NCBI RefSeq assembly: GCF_008974185.1
Contig: NZ_BKZP01000014.1
Span: 1 to 64,000 of the forward strand
Origin: Weizmannia acidilactici
GTDB taxonomy: Bacteria > Bacillota > Bacilli > Bacillales > Bacillaceae_C
Reading direction: 5' to 3'
DNA: 64,000 bases
Shown piece by piece: positions 27,269-37,031 of the stretch. The notes under the pieces were generated by a model. The model was not told where the DNA came from, did not search any database, and saw only the letters and a program-made list of their open reading frames with translations. The position numbers and the translations under genes were made by a program. The number at the start of each line of letters is the position of its first letter. Position 1 is the first letter of the stretch.

Positions 27269-28456
27269 GTGGAGCATTTGTTATCCGCGTTAAGCGGTAA
27301 AATTAAAGAAAATGCCATTGATGCTTATATGGACAGCATGAAGCCGGCTGTCCGGGATCCGGTGTTTTTCAGCGTCGGGATGCCAAACTGCGGCATGATT
27401 CCAAAAAAGGCGCTGCAGCGGATCATGAATGAAATCTTTGATTCCGATCCTGCCCATTTATATGAGTATTGCAGCGCGAAAGGGTTCGGTCCGTTTTTGT
27501 CTGCGATTTCCGGCAATGAAAACATCCCTGAACCGTATATCATGGCAACGAACGGCAATACACAGGGGTTTGATCTCGTCTGCAGAATGCTTTTGGATGA
27601 GCAGGACGGCTTTGCGATGGAGGCGTATACGTATTCCATCGCGCTTTCGGCTGTACACCAGTACCGGCTCAAGGTAGTCGGTATCCCGCTTGAACAGGAC
27701 GGCCTTGATATTGATTTTTTTGAAAAGGCTTTAAAAACAACCCGCATTAAAGCGCTCTATATCATTCCGAACGCACAGAACCCGACCGGGATTACCACAT
27801 CTCTTGAAAAAAGAAAAAGGCTCATCGAACTCGCTTACCGGCACGGATTTTTGATCATTGAAGACGACCCTTACCGCGATCTGCTTTTTCATGAACGTTT
27901 CCCTTCTATATTTGAACTCGATCCCCTAAAAGAAAAAGTCATTTATTTGTACAGTTTTTCTAAAGTGATTGCGCCGGCAATGAGGACCGGATTTATTCTT
28001 GCGCACCCGGCTCTCCTTCAAAAACTTGAGCAGTTTAAGCAGGTCATGGATGCCTGCACTTCCCCGATCAACCAAATGCTTGCTGGAAAACTGGTTTCCT
28101 CTGGCAGTTGGCCGGCTATGCTCGAAAAGCAAAAACGTTTTTATGAGAAAAGAAAAGAGTGGACAAAACAGTTTTTGCAGCACATGAATGAAACGGAACA
28201 ATGGGAAGGCATTGAACCTGCCGGCGGGTTGTTTTATTGGATGGATGTGAAAAAGGGGGATGTGTTGGAATGGATGGGAATAGCTGCAGAAGCCGGAGCT
28301 GTGTTTGTCCCGGGAAATGCATTTACGCTTGAGAACGGGCCGAACACGAAAATCCGTCTTTGCTTTGCCCATTGCAGCGATGAAGAAATGGGAAAAGGTT
28401 TTGTGCGCCTGGAAGAGAGTTTTAAAAAATGGAAGAACATGCGGGGCTCCCGTTAA
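27269..28456 (+). CDS. PLP-dependent aminotransferase, class I/II (2-aminoadipate/aromatic type)
   Basis: 395 residues of fold-type I. Cofactor motifs: NGNTQGFDLVCRML, NAQNPTGITTS, EDDPYRDL and the pyridoxal lysine in YSFSKVIAPAMRTGF; the last resembles the LysN/ARO8 and MocR-domain aminotransferases. I favour GTG 27269 as start because GAGGTGAGG lies just upstream; the in-frame ATG at 27194 has none. It ends overlapping the convergent YhjD-like gene by 4 bp. The amino-acid substrate is not evident. Confidence 0.85.
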   Translation: MEHLLSALSGKIKENAIDAYMDSMKPAVRDPVFFSVGMPNCGMIPKKALQRIMNEIFDSDPAHLYEYCSAKGFGPFLSAISGNENIPEPYIMATNGNTQGFDLVCRMLLDEQDGFAMEAYTYSIALSAVHQYRLKVVGIPLEQDGLDIDFFEKALKTTRIKALYIIPNAQNPTGITTSLEKRKRLIELAYRHGFLIIEDDPYRDLLFHERFPSIFELDPLKEKVIYLYSFSKVIAPAMRTGFILAHPALLQKLEQFKQVMDACTSPINQMLAGKLVSSGSWPAMLEKQKRFYEKRKEWTKQFLQHMNETEQWEGIEPAGGLFYWMDVKKGDVLEWMGIAAEAGAVFVPGNAFTLENGPNTKIRLCFAHCSDEEMGKGFVRLEESFKKWKNMRGSR

Positions 28457-28800
28457 CGCAGTTTAAAAAAATAATGGTTGATCAGGTTTTTTACCCATTC
28501 TGCCGCGATCTGCGGATGGTATCTTTTTTCAAACCGCCATCCACGCACAAACACCGTATATTCCAGATCACTCCGCTTGTAAAACCGCATGTTTTTCCGG
28601 CCGGCTTCCCGTTTGACACGGTACAGATAGCGAGAGATTTGAAACAGCATTTGTTCGACGGCAAGGATGTATGGTTCCTTGAATTTTAACAAGCTCGCGC
28701 GAATGGCTTTTTGATCGCGCTCCAGTGTTTTTTTGGCAAGCGGTAGCAAGATAAACGCCTCGACCAGCCTTTCTTCTTCTTCTGTTAACACTTGTGGCAT
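28453..28800 (-). CDS. YhjD-like small protein of unknown function
   Basis: 115 residues, predicted helical and basic, soluble, with conserved-looking LLPLAKKTLERD and a C-terminal NHYFFKL. It resembles the B. subtilis YhjD family, whose role is unknown. ATG 28800 follows AGGTGATC; a GTG three codons upstream is also possible. Convergent with, and overlapping, the aminotransferase gene. Confidence 0.65.
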   Translation of the reverse strand: MPQVLTEEEERLVEAFILLPLAKKTLERDQKAIRASLLKFKEPYILAVEQMLFQISRYLYRVKREAGRKNMRFYKRSDLEYTVFVRGWRFEKRYHPQIAAEWVKNLINHYFFKLR

Positions 28801-28922
28801 GTGGATCACCTATTTTTATTATACACAAACATACGTTCTAGTCAATCTGTTGTTTGGTTTCCGGACTCCGGCTTGTTATAATGGCGGTATTAAAATGAAA
28901 ACGGGAAAAGGAAAATGGATGA

Positions 28923-29027
28923 GTGAATGACAGGGATGGGGATTTCGCCAAAGGTTGTTTGATCGGAATCCTGTTGTCGATTCCAATCTGGGCTTTTGTA
29001 TGGTGGCTGTTGTTTAAGTTTTTTTGA
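28923..29027 (+). CDS. Tiny single-pass membrane protein (34 aa)
   Basis: GTG at 28923 opens NDRDGDFAKGCLIGILLSIP and continues IWAFVWWLLFKFF: a short charged head and one strong membrane helix. Upstream is a TATAAT box (about 28875) and a purine-rich GGGAAAAGGAAAA tract; immediately downstream is a terminator overlapping the stop. The compact promoter-ORF-terminator layout supports a real small gene. The exact start and function are unknown. Confidence 0.5.
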   Translation: MNDRDGDFAKGCLIGILLSIPIWAFVWWLLFKFF

Positions 29028-29057
29028 AGCGCTTCCGAGAAGGGACGCTTTTTTTAT
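29027..29057 (+). terminator. Terminator after the small membrane protein
   Basis: AAGCG...CGCTT stem with an inner TTCC/GGGA pairing, then seven T residues. Confidence 0.75.
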
Positions 29058-29173
29058 CGGAAGGATCGTAAAGCTTTCGGAGTGTTTGGCGCGGGGAGGA
29101 TTCAGGCATTGGTAAAAATATGACAGGCAATGATGCTGAAACAGGCATCAATCCAGCTGGGAGGAGGATTTCA

Positions 29174-29224
29174 ATGAATGATCACAAAGACAAAAAAGGC
29201 GACTCGCTGGAACAACAGGAATAA
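29174..29224 (+). CDS. Possible 16-residue peptide
   Basis: ATG 29174 is preceded by an excellent GGGAGGAGG ribosome site and encodes MNDHKDKKGDSLEQQE, a charged peptide ending at TAA just before a bidirectional terminator. Such strength of initiation signal for so short a frame is the only evidence. Confidence 0.35.
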   Translation: MNDHKDKKGDSLEQQE

Positions 29225-29258
29225 AAGAGCCGGAAAGGGATCCAGGAAGAAAAGAAAT

Positions 29259-29292
29259 AGGGCCGGGCTCCAGTTATTGGTGCCGGCCCCTT
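29259..29292. terminator. Bidirectional terminator before the LCP gene
   Basis: GGGCCGG and CCGGCCC arms around a 17-base loop. On the minus strand it lies just past the LCP stop and is followed by TATTTCTTTT. Confidence 0.75.
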
Positions 29293-29295
29293 GCA

Positions 29296-30210
29296 TTATT
29301 TTTCCATGTTGGTGACCATGTTGTGGACGTTTTGCCGTTCCGCTTGATCCACGTTGAGATAGTAAATGCCGTTAATGGTCGCATTTGTACCTTTTACTTC
29401 ATAGTCTTTTGAATTTTGGCGGCAGTCGCGGTAGTTCATGGCGATATTTTTCATATCGTTAAATGTTAAGTTTGTTTTGATATTGTTTTGGATCGCAGCC
29501 AGGATTTCTTGATAGCGGGAAAAAGATTTGATGGTGGCTGCTTTGTTGATGACCGCCATAATGACATCGCGCTGGCGCTGGTTGCGGCCGAAATCCCCCT
29601 GAGGGTCCAGGTGGCGCATTCTGACGTAACCAAGCGCTTTTTTGCCGGTGTCGAGTATAATATACCCTTTTTTGTAATAGTATCCTTTTTTGTAATACCC
29701 TTCGTCATGCCAGCTGATCTTGTTGTAGACGGTGACGCCGCCGACAGCATCAACGAGGTCGGCCAGCCCTTCCATGTTGATCCGTATGTACTGGTCAAGA
29801 TTTAAATTGGCGAATTGATTGACGGTGGCAAGCGCCATTTTCGGGCCGCCGTATGCATACGCGGCATTGATTTTGTCCATCGTTCCCCTGCCGACAATTT
29901 CGGTTCTCGTGTCACGCGGGATCGAAATCATCTGCATCGCTTTTTTCTGCGGATTTAATGTAAGGATAATAATCGTATCCGATCTGCCGACATCGTTCTT
30001 TCTTTCATCCACACCCAGCAAAAGAATGGATATTGGTTTTTGTGTTTTAATTTTTTGGGAACTTTCCTTTGATGGTGTGACAGATTTGTTGTCGTACATT
30101 TTGTCTGCGGCTTTTTGGACGGAATGGTAGACATAGTAGGCTGCTCCTCCGCCCCCAATGACAATGATCGCAATAAGTATCCCAAGTGTGATGAATATTT
30201 TCTTTTTCAT
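29296..30210 (-). CDS. LytR-CpsA-Psr (LCP) family cell-wall glycopolymer ligase
   Basis: 304 residues: an N-terminal membrane anchor (about 5-25) and an extracellular LCP domain that transfers teichoic acid or other polymers from lipid carrier to peptidoglycan. Signatures: ILLLGVDERKNDVGRSDTII, ISIPRDTRTEI, INAAYAYGGPKMAL, VDAVGGVTVYN, GKKALGYVRMRHLDPQGDFG with the conserved arginines. Length and order fit TagU/LytR proteins. It stands alone here; the teichoic acid genes lie at the right end of the window. Name among the LCP paralogues cannot be fixed. Confidence 0.93.
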   Translation of the reverse strand: MKKKIFITLGILIAIIVIGGGGAAYYVYHSVQKAADKMYDNKSVTPSKESSQKIKTQKPISILLLGVDERKNDVGRSDTIIILTLNPQKKAMQMISIPRDTRTEIVGRGTMDKINAAYAYGGPKMALATVNQFANLNLDQYIRINMEGLADLVDAVGGVTVYNKISWHDEGYYKKGYYYKKGYIILDTGKKALGYVRMRHLDPQGDFGRNQRQRDVIMAVINKAATIKSFSRYQEILAAIQNNIKTNLTFNDMKNIAMNYRDCRQNSKDYEVKGTNATINGIYYLNVDQAERQNVHNMVTNMEK

Positions 30211-30387
30211 TCTGCCTTCCCTTTTTCTTAATTTTTTGGTTTATTTGTAAAACAGAATACACCTAATCGTAATCTTACCATGTTCTTTCGCAAATGTTAA
30301 CGGGATTTTTTAGTTTGTCCTTTGGCAGGCTTTTTATTTTGGTCTTCTATCATTTCAACTTTTTGCCGTAGCGTTTAGGGGGTACCG

Positions 30388-30500
30388 CCGATTTTCCCGC
30401 TGTTTCCGCTGATTCGGTTTTCAAAGGAGGAAAGCCGCAGAAGGCGACAAAATAGAGGAGCAAAGCCTTGCCACCTTATGAGGTGCCACCGATTTCGCTT
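30388..30500 (+). repeat. Repeat family C half-unit plus adjoining hairpins
   Basis: CCGATTTTCCCGCTGTTT (30388) is followed exactly 18 bp later by CCGCTGATTCGG (30406), the 18-bp half of the 42-bp unit seen elsewhere. Further right are GCCACC...GGTGCCACC and a CCGATTTCGC box. The rest of 30211-30642 holds no gene. Confidence 0.5.
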
Positions 30501-30642
30501 TTAAAAAGAGAATAGGATTTTTAATTAAAAAAATATTGTAACTTTTCCTTGCGAGAATGCGGACGAACGGAAAAACACCCACTACAATAAAAATAAGTTC
30601 AACATGAATGGGGTTCAGTCATTTTCAAATGGAGGTAAAAGG

Positions 30643-31227
30643 TTGGAAAAGGTCAAAAGCGATAAGTATGAAAGAATTTTACAGGCAGCGATTGAAGTCA
30701 TCTCGGAAAAAGGGATGGAAAAGGCATCTATATCCGACATTGTGAAAAGAGCGGAGGTGGCGCAGGGGACATTTTATTTATATTTCCGCTCAAAAAATGC
30801 GTTGATCCCGGCAATTGCGGAGAATTTGCTGGCTTATTCTTTTGGAAAAATCCAAAAAAAGACGCAGGGAAAATCGGATTTTTGGGATATCTTGCGGGTG
30901 ATGATCGACGAAACGTTCGAGACGACAAACCGGTATAAAGACGTTATTGTACTTTGTTATTCCGGGCTGGCGTTCGAAAATTCGATGGAAACGTGGGAAG
31001 CGATTTATACCCCTTACTACCAATGGTTTAGAGAAATTTTAACGAAAGCGGTTGAAGCGGAACAAATCCTTCCGGTCAATGTCAAGTGGCATGCCGTCAT
31101 GGTGATCAACTTAATGGAGAATGAGGCGGAAAGATTTTACATTGCGAAAGAAACCGGCAGCACGCCCGAAAAAACGAAACTGGAACTGTTCCAATTTTTT
31201 AAGCGTTCGCTCGGGATCCGCTCCTAA
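30643..31227 (+). CDS. TetR-family regulator next to polyamine genes
   Basis: 194 residues: TetR helix-turn-helix (RILQAAIEVISEKGMEKASI, then DIVKRAEVAQGTFYLYFRSKNAL) and a helical ligand domain. The start is TTG 30643, seven bases behind GGAGG; an in-frame ATG at 30604 lies before the ribosome site. It precedes patA by 56 bp in the same direction, so it may sense an amine or control the patA-speB-permease run. Confidence 0.85.
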   Translation: MEKVKSDKYERILQAAIEVISEKGMEKASISDIVKRAEVAQGTFYLYFRSKNALIPAIAENLLAYSFGKIQKKTQGKSDFWDILRVMIDETFETTNRYKDVIVLCYSGLAFENSMETWEAIYTPYYQWFREILTKAVEAEQILPVNVKWHAVMVINLMENEAERFYIAKETGSTPEKTKLELFQFFKRSLGIRS

Positions 31228-31247
31228 CCGCTTATCCCCAAAAATGA

Positions 31248-32645
<1,398 letters not shown>

Positions 32646-32667
32646 TCATACAAGGAGGAGAAGAAAC

Positions 32668-33636
32668 ATGCACTACCCGTTATCGCCGGATATACAGCCG
32701 GAATTTTGCAGTAATGGGACGTTCATGCGCCTGCCGTGTGAAGACCCAGATGCAAAACTTGCGGTCATTGGCCTGCCATTTGATACGGCAGCCTCTTATC
32801 GCACCGGAGCCCGTTTTGCCCCACAGGCAATCCGCCAAAGTTCCATGACATTGTTTCCGTATCATCCCGTATTCGGAAACTATCCATTTGAGGAAACCCA
32901 TGCCATCGATGCTGGGGATGTCCCGGTGATTCCGCACAATATCGGGCGGAGCTATGCACTGATGGAAGAAAGGATTGGAAATTTAATGGAAAAGGGGATT
33001 ATTCCGATCGGCCTCGGCGGCGACCATTCCGTCACCCTTGCCGGTTTGCGGGCTGCGGCAAAGCATTTCGGCCCGCTTGCGATGATCCATTTTGACGCCC
33101 ATACCGATACTTGGGATACCTATTACGGGGAAAAGTACTGGCACGGTTCAACATTCATCCGTGCATACGAAGAAGGTTTGCTGCAGCCATCGAAAGTGTT
33201 TCAACTCGGGATACGGGGAACATTGAACCACCCTGGGGATGTAGAAGACAGCCGCCGGTTGGGGTTTCATGTCATCACAACGTCCGGGCTGGATACAAAA
33301 GGGTTCGGGGCGGTTTTGCAGGAAATGAAAACAGCGATCGGAGATACGCCTTGTTTTCTAACATTTGATATTGATTTTGTCGATCCTTCATGCGCGCCGG
33401 GAACGGGAACAATGGAGGCTGGTGGGTTCAGCAGTCGGGAAACGTTAAAAATGGTACGCGCTTTAAAAGGTTTTCATTTTGTTGGTTTTGATCTCGTAGA
33501 AGTATTGCCGCAGTATGACGCTGGGCAGATCACATCATTATTGGCAGCAACGCTTGTCCATGACTTTGCGGGGCTTGCGGCATTGAGGTTAAAAAGGGAT
33601 GAACCTGTTTTTGAGAAAGCTTCCACGCCAGAGTAA
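32668..33636 (+). CDS. speB: Agmatinase-family ureohydrolase
   Basis: 322 residues of the arginase superfamily. The manganese ligands are in GGDHSVTL, IHFDAHTDTWD and FDIDFVDP. The active-site loop contains GEKYWHGSTF, of the agmatinase/guanidinobutyrase type rather than arginase. Agmatine to putrescine plus urea is favoured because the upstream gene is a putrescine aminotransferase. Guanidinobutyrase cannot be excluded from the motifs. RBS GGAGG precedes the ATG; an APC permease follows 145 bp later. Confidence 0.85.
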   Translation: MHYPLSPDIQPEFCSNGTFMRLPCEDPDAKLAVIGLPFDTAASYRTGARFAPQAIRQSSMTLFPYHPVFGNYPFEETHAIDAGDVPVIPHNIGRSYALMEERIGNLMEKGIIPIGLGGDHSVTLAGLRAAAKHFGPLAMIHFDAHTDTWDTYYGEKYWHGSTFIRAYEEGLLQPSKVFQLGIRGTLNHPGDVEDSRRLGFHVITTSGLDTKGFGAVLQEMKTAIGDTPCFLTFDIDFVDPSCAPGTGTMEAGGFSSRETLKMVRALKGFHFVGFDLVEVLPQYDAGQITSLLAATLVHDFAGLAALRLKRDEPVFEKASTPE

Positions 33637-33781
33637 CCGTTTGTAAATTTTTTCGACAAAATAGATTTAAAATTTATATGTTAAATAATTTCACAAAAAT
33701 ATCGAAATCAAATGCCTGTTTTAATAAAATGAGCCCAAAAACAATCGTGTAATCCACGATCTCATTTAGGAGGAATGATAC

Positions 33782-35149
33782 ATGCAAAAACAAGCGGTCA
33801 CCTTAAAACGTTCATTGGGCCTATGGCAAATTGTGCTGCTCGGTGTCGGCTATATGACCCCGATGGTTGTCTTTGATACTTTCGGCATTGCTTCCGAAAT
33901 GACGCACGGGCACGTCCCGACCGCCTACATATTGGCTTTGGCCGCCATGCTTCTAACCGCTGTTAGTTATCAAAAAATGATACAAGTATTTCCAACCGCG
34001 GGTTCCGCCTACACATATACGCAGCGCACGATTAACTGCCACCTTGGTTTTTTGATCGGATGGGCCGCTTTGATGGATTATTTGTTTTTGCCAATGGTGA
34101 ACGCTTTAATTTTTAAAATTTATTTGAGTGCTTTTTTCCCGGGCGTCCCTTCCTGGATGTGGATTGTGGGATTTGTGGCGTTCGTCACGGCACTCAATTT
34201 GCGCGATATAAATTTTACCGCAAATTTCAACATGTTTCTCGTCTTTTTTCAAATTGCGATTATCGCGATGTTTGTTGCGATTGCAGTCCGCGCGCTTCTT
34301 CACGGCATGGGGACGGGTGAAATCATCTCCATGAAGCCTTTTTATTCAGCCGGACTCGATTCCTCGTGGCTCATCGCGGGCGCGACGCTGATGTGCTTTT
34401 CTTATCTCGGTTTTGACGCGGTTGCGATGCTTTCGGAAGAAACCGCAAGTCCGAAAAAGACGATCCCAAAAGCCATTTTCCTTACGGCGTTGTTCGGCGG
34501 CATTTTATTTACGCTTGCCTCCTACTTTATCCAACTGGTTTTCCCGACTGTTGCCAGTTTTAAAGATCCGGAATCTTCCTCGCCGGAAATTGCCATGAAA
34601 ATCGGCGGCACGATTGTACAGATGATTTTCCTGGCCGGTGGAATTGCCGGAACCGTTTCTTCAGGAGTATCCTCGCATGCGAGTGTCGCCCGGCTGCTTT
34701 ATGCGATGGGGAGGGATAACATTCTGCCGAAAAACGTATTCGGTTATGTGCACCCGAAATTCCGGACGCCGTGGATCAATATTTTATTGGTCGGTTTTAT
34801 TTCGCTGACCGCGATGTTCTTCAGCCTTGGAATGGCAACATCCTTTATCAATTTTGGTGCTCTGATCGCTTTTACGTTTGTTCATTTGTCCGTCATTGTG
34901 CACTATGTTTTCCGGCATAAAATGCACCGGAGCGCAAAAGGGTTTTTCTCATATGTGATCATGCCGCTGATCGGCGCCGCTTTTATCGGTGTGCTGTGGC
35001 TGAACCTGGAGCGCAACTCATTTTTGCTCGGCATCACATGGGCTGTGATCGGTTTTGCTTATCTCGTCTATATTACGAAAGGATTTAAAGTGAACCCGGC
35101 AGTGATCGATTTTTCCGCGCAGGAGGAGGTGCAGACACAGACGCTGTAA
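33782..35149 (+). CDS. APC-family amino acid/polyamine permease
   Basis: 455 residues with about 12 membrane helices, of the amino acid-polyamine-organocation family close to PuuP/YcaM-type carriers (LGLWQIVLLGVGYMTPMVVF, PTAGSAYTYTQRTI, SYLGFDAVAMLSEETASPKK, GVSSHASVARLLYAMGRDN). AGGAGG ribosome site at ideal distance from ATG 33782. Given the agmatinase and putrescine aminotransferase before it, uptake of agmatine, putrescine or a related amine is likely. A terminator lies 50 bp downstream. Confidence 0.88.
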   Translation: MQKQAVTLKRSLGLWQIVLLGVGYMTPMVVFDTFGIASEMTHGHVPTAYILALAAMLLTAVSYQKMIQVFPTAGSAYTYTQRTINCHLGFLIGWAALMDYLFLPMVNALIFKIYLSAFFPGVPSWMWIVGFVAFVTALNLRDINFTANFNMFLVFFQIAIIAMFVAIAVRALLHGMGTGEIISMKPFYSAGLDSSWLIAGATLMCFSYLGFDAVAMLSEETASPKKTIPKAIFLTALFGGILFTLASYFIQLVFPTVASFKDPESSSPEIAMKIGGTIVQMIFLAGGIAGTVSSGVSSHASVARLLYAMGRDNILPKNVFGYVHPKFRTPWINILLVGFISLTAMFFSLGMATSFINFGALIAFTFVHLSVIVHYVFRHKMHRSAKGFFSYVIMPLIGAAFIGVLWLNLERNSFLLGITWAVIGFAYLVYITKGFKVNPAVIDFSAQEEVQTQTL

Positions 35150-35201
35150 AAATGCAAAAGGCTTGTTTGCAGTTGATTCACAACACAAGATATGGATGAT
35201 T

Positions 35202-35228
35202 AAAAAGCGGTGAAGTTCGCCGCTTTTC
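35202..35228 (+). terminator. Terminator after the APC permease
   Basis: AAAAGCGG and CCGCTTTT arms around TGAAGTTCG, then CG; the T run is inside the stem. Confidence 0.75.
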
Positions 35229-35280
35229 GTTTTGAAAATGGCTTTTTCAGTGGCAGGTTTTCTGGCGTGCTTATTATTTT

Positions 35281-35370
35281 TATTGGCAGAAAATTTTACA
35301 GAAAACTTGAGTTATACAGAATATTCAACAATCATAATATATAAATCAGTCTTTACTGGTTCTGCCAATA
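35281..35370. promoter_or_regulatory. Inverted repeat flanking the puc promoter
   Basis: TATTGGCAGAA (35281-35291) is mirrored perfectly by TTCTGCCAATA (35360-35370) with 68 bp between. The interval holds a plausible promoter (TTATAC, 17 bp, TAATAT). Two distant half-sites around a promoter suggest a looping or dimeric regulator of the purine genes. Confidence 0.45.
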
Positions 35371-35391
35371 CAAGAATGTGAGGTGACGGCA

Positions 35392-36402
35392 ATGGAAGAT
35401 ATGTACAGCATTCTCGATGCAATCCGTCCAGGCATGACAGGGGGTGTGCTGGCGACTGTCATTCGTGTCGACGGCTCGGCTTATAAAAAGGAAGGGGCTG
35501 CCATGTTCTTCAAACCTGATGGCACCCGAATCGGTCTTTTGAGCGCAGGCTGCCTGGAAGAAGATTTGGCGGCAAGAATCGAAAACGGGTTTGGCCGGAA
35601 ACCGGAAACGATCGTCTATGACATGCGCAGAGATGATGATCTGTCGTGGGGGACGGGTTCCGGATGCAACGGCGCTGTCCATGTATATGTGGAGCCGGTT
35701 GGCCGCCGCTATGCCGCGCATCTTCTCCGGCTCAAAACATTTTTGCAAAGTGGGACGGCTGTAACCGGGATCAAATTTCCGGATTCCGGTGCGTACCTGT
35801 TTGTCACAGAAGACGGGCACCGGTTCGGCAGTTATCAAGGCGAAATGGGATTTGTGCATTACCTGCCGGTAAAAAATGGAACGTTTTTCCTGCCTGTGAT
35901 GCAAGAGGAAGTATATATTCATCATTATCGACCGAAACCGCGGTTCATTTTGTTCGGGGCCGGCAAGGATGCGGCTCCGCTCGCTGCCCTGGCTGCGAAG
36001 ACCGGCTTTTCAGTCATTGTGTCAGATTGGCGGCCGGGTTTGTGCAGCCGGCAAAACTTTCCGGATGCAGAAGAATTGGTCGTCGGTTTTCCTTCTGAAG
36101 TTTTCGCAGAAAGCAGAATAACCATTGCGCCGAACGATTTCGTGATGATCATGACCCACCATTTTTCAAGGGACCAAGAAATTTTAACGCATGTGATGCA
36201 AACCAATCCGCGCTATCTTGGGGTGCTCGGATCTATGAAACGTACGAAGCGCCTGCTTGGAATGGAGAAACTCCCGCCTGGCATCCGGACGCCGGCAGGG
36301 CTCGCGATCGCAGCGGAGGGACCGGAAGAAATTGCCGTCAGCATCATTGCCGAATGCATCAAGCTAAAAAACGAGCCGGTAAGCGAGGAAGTGCTTTTAT
36401 GA
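35392..36402 (+). CDS. pucA: XdhC/CoxI-family Mo-cofactor maturation protein
   Basis: 336 residues: N-terminal XdhC_CoxI domain (ATVIRVDGSAYKKEGAAMFF, LLSAGCLEEDL, WGTGSGCNGAVHVYVEP with conserved cysteine) and a C-terminal Rossmann domain (RFILFGAGKDAAPLAALAAK). Such proteins sulfurate or insert the molybdenum cofactor of xanthine dehydrogenase. ATG 35392 follows GAGGTGA; an in-frame GTG at 35383 is inside that site. First gene of pucABCDE; its stop overlaps the next start by 4 bp. Confidence 0.92.
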   Translation: MEDMYSILDAIRPGMTGGVLATVIRVDGSAYKKEGAAMFFKPDGTRIGLLSAGCLEEDLAARIENGFGRKPETIVYDMRRDDDLSWGTGSGCNGAVHVYVEPVGRRYAAHLLRLKTFLQSGTAVTGIKFPDSGAYLFVTEDGHRFGSYQGEMGFVHYLPVKNGTFFLPVMQEEVYIHHYRPKPRFILFGAGKDAAPLAALAAKTGFSVIVSDWRPGLCSRQNFPDAEELVVGFPSEVFAESRITIAPNDFVMIMTHHFSRDQEILTHVMQTNPRYLGVLGSMKRTKRLLGMEKLPPGIRTPAGLAIAAEGPEEIAVSIIAECIKLKNEPVSEEVLL

Positions 36403-37031
36403 AAATCATCGGGATCTATCTTGCAGCCGGCAAAAGCAGTCGGATGGGGGAAAACAAGCTCTGTCTTCCGCTTAAAGGAAAACCGGCCGGCAGTCTGGCA
36501 CTGCAGACAGCCGTCTCCTCAAAGCTTGACGATACGCTTGTCATTGTGAAGGAAGCCGGAAAAAATACATGGTTCAGCCCGGAATTGCTGGACAATCAGA
36601 AAAAATGGTCACTTGTTTATTGCTCCGATGCCGAAAAAGGGATGTCCCATTCGCTGAAATGCGGGGTGCAAAGGGCAGCGGAAATGGATGCGGAAGCGGT
36701 CGTCGTGATGCTTGCGGACCAGCCGTTTATCCGGACCGGCATGATCAACCATTTGATTGCCCGATTCCAAAAACGGTCTGCTGCAGAGGGGCAGATAGAA
36801 TATATCGCTCCATGCTACAAAGGGAAGATCCTCCCGCCGTTGTTGCTCTCCAAATCTATTTTTCCAACTTTAATGAAGCTTAAAGGGGACCAGGGTGCGC
36901 GTGCCATTTTAAGGGGCGGTTCTCTGCACGGGATTTGTATCCATTACGATAACGGGCTGCCTTTTTATGATATGGATACGAAGGAAGATTATGAAAAAGC
37001 AAGGGGGTATGCCGATGGCCGGGCAGGATAA
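36399..37031 (+). CDS. pucB: Molybdenum cofactor nucleotidyltransferase-like protein (MocA/PucB)
   Basis: 210 residues with the nucleotidyl-transferase signature IYLAAGKSSRMGENKLCLPL at the N-terminus and the MLADQPFIRTGMINHLI aspartate motif. It resembles MocA, which makes the cytidylated molybdopterin needed by xanthine dehydrogenase. ATG 36399 overlaps the pucA stop (ATGA), so translation is coupled; pucC overlaps its end by 17 bp. Confidence 0.9.
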   Translation: MKIIGIYLAAGKSSRMGENKLCLPLKGKPAGSLALQTAVSSKLDDTLVIVKEAGKNTWFSPELLDNQKKWSLVYCSDAEKGMSHSLKCGVQRAAEMDAEAVVVMLADQPFIRTGMINHLIARFQKRSAAEGQIEYIAPCYKGKILPPLLLSKSIFPTLMKLKGDQGARAILRGGSLHGICIHYDNGLPFYDMDTKEDYEKARGYADGRAG

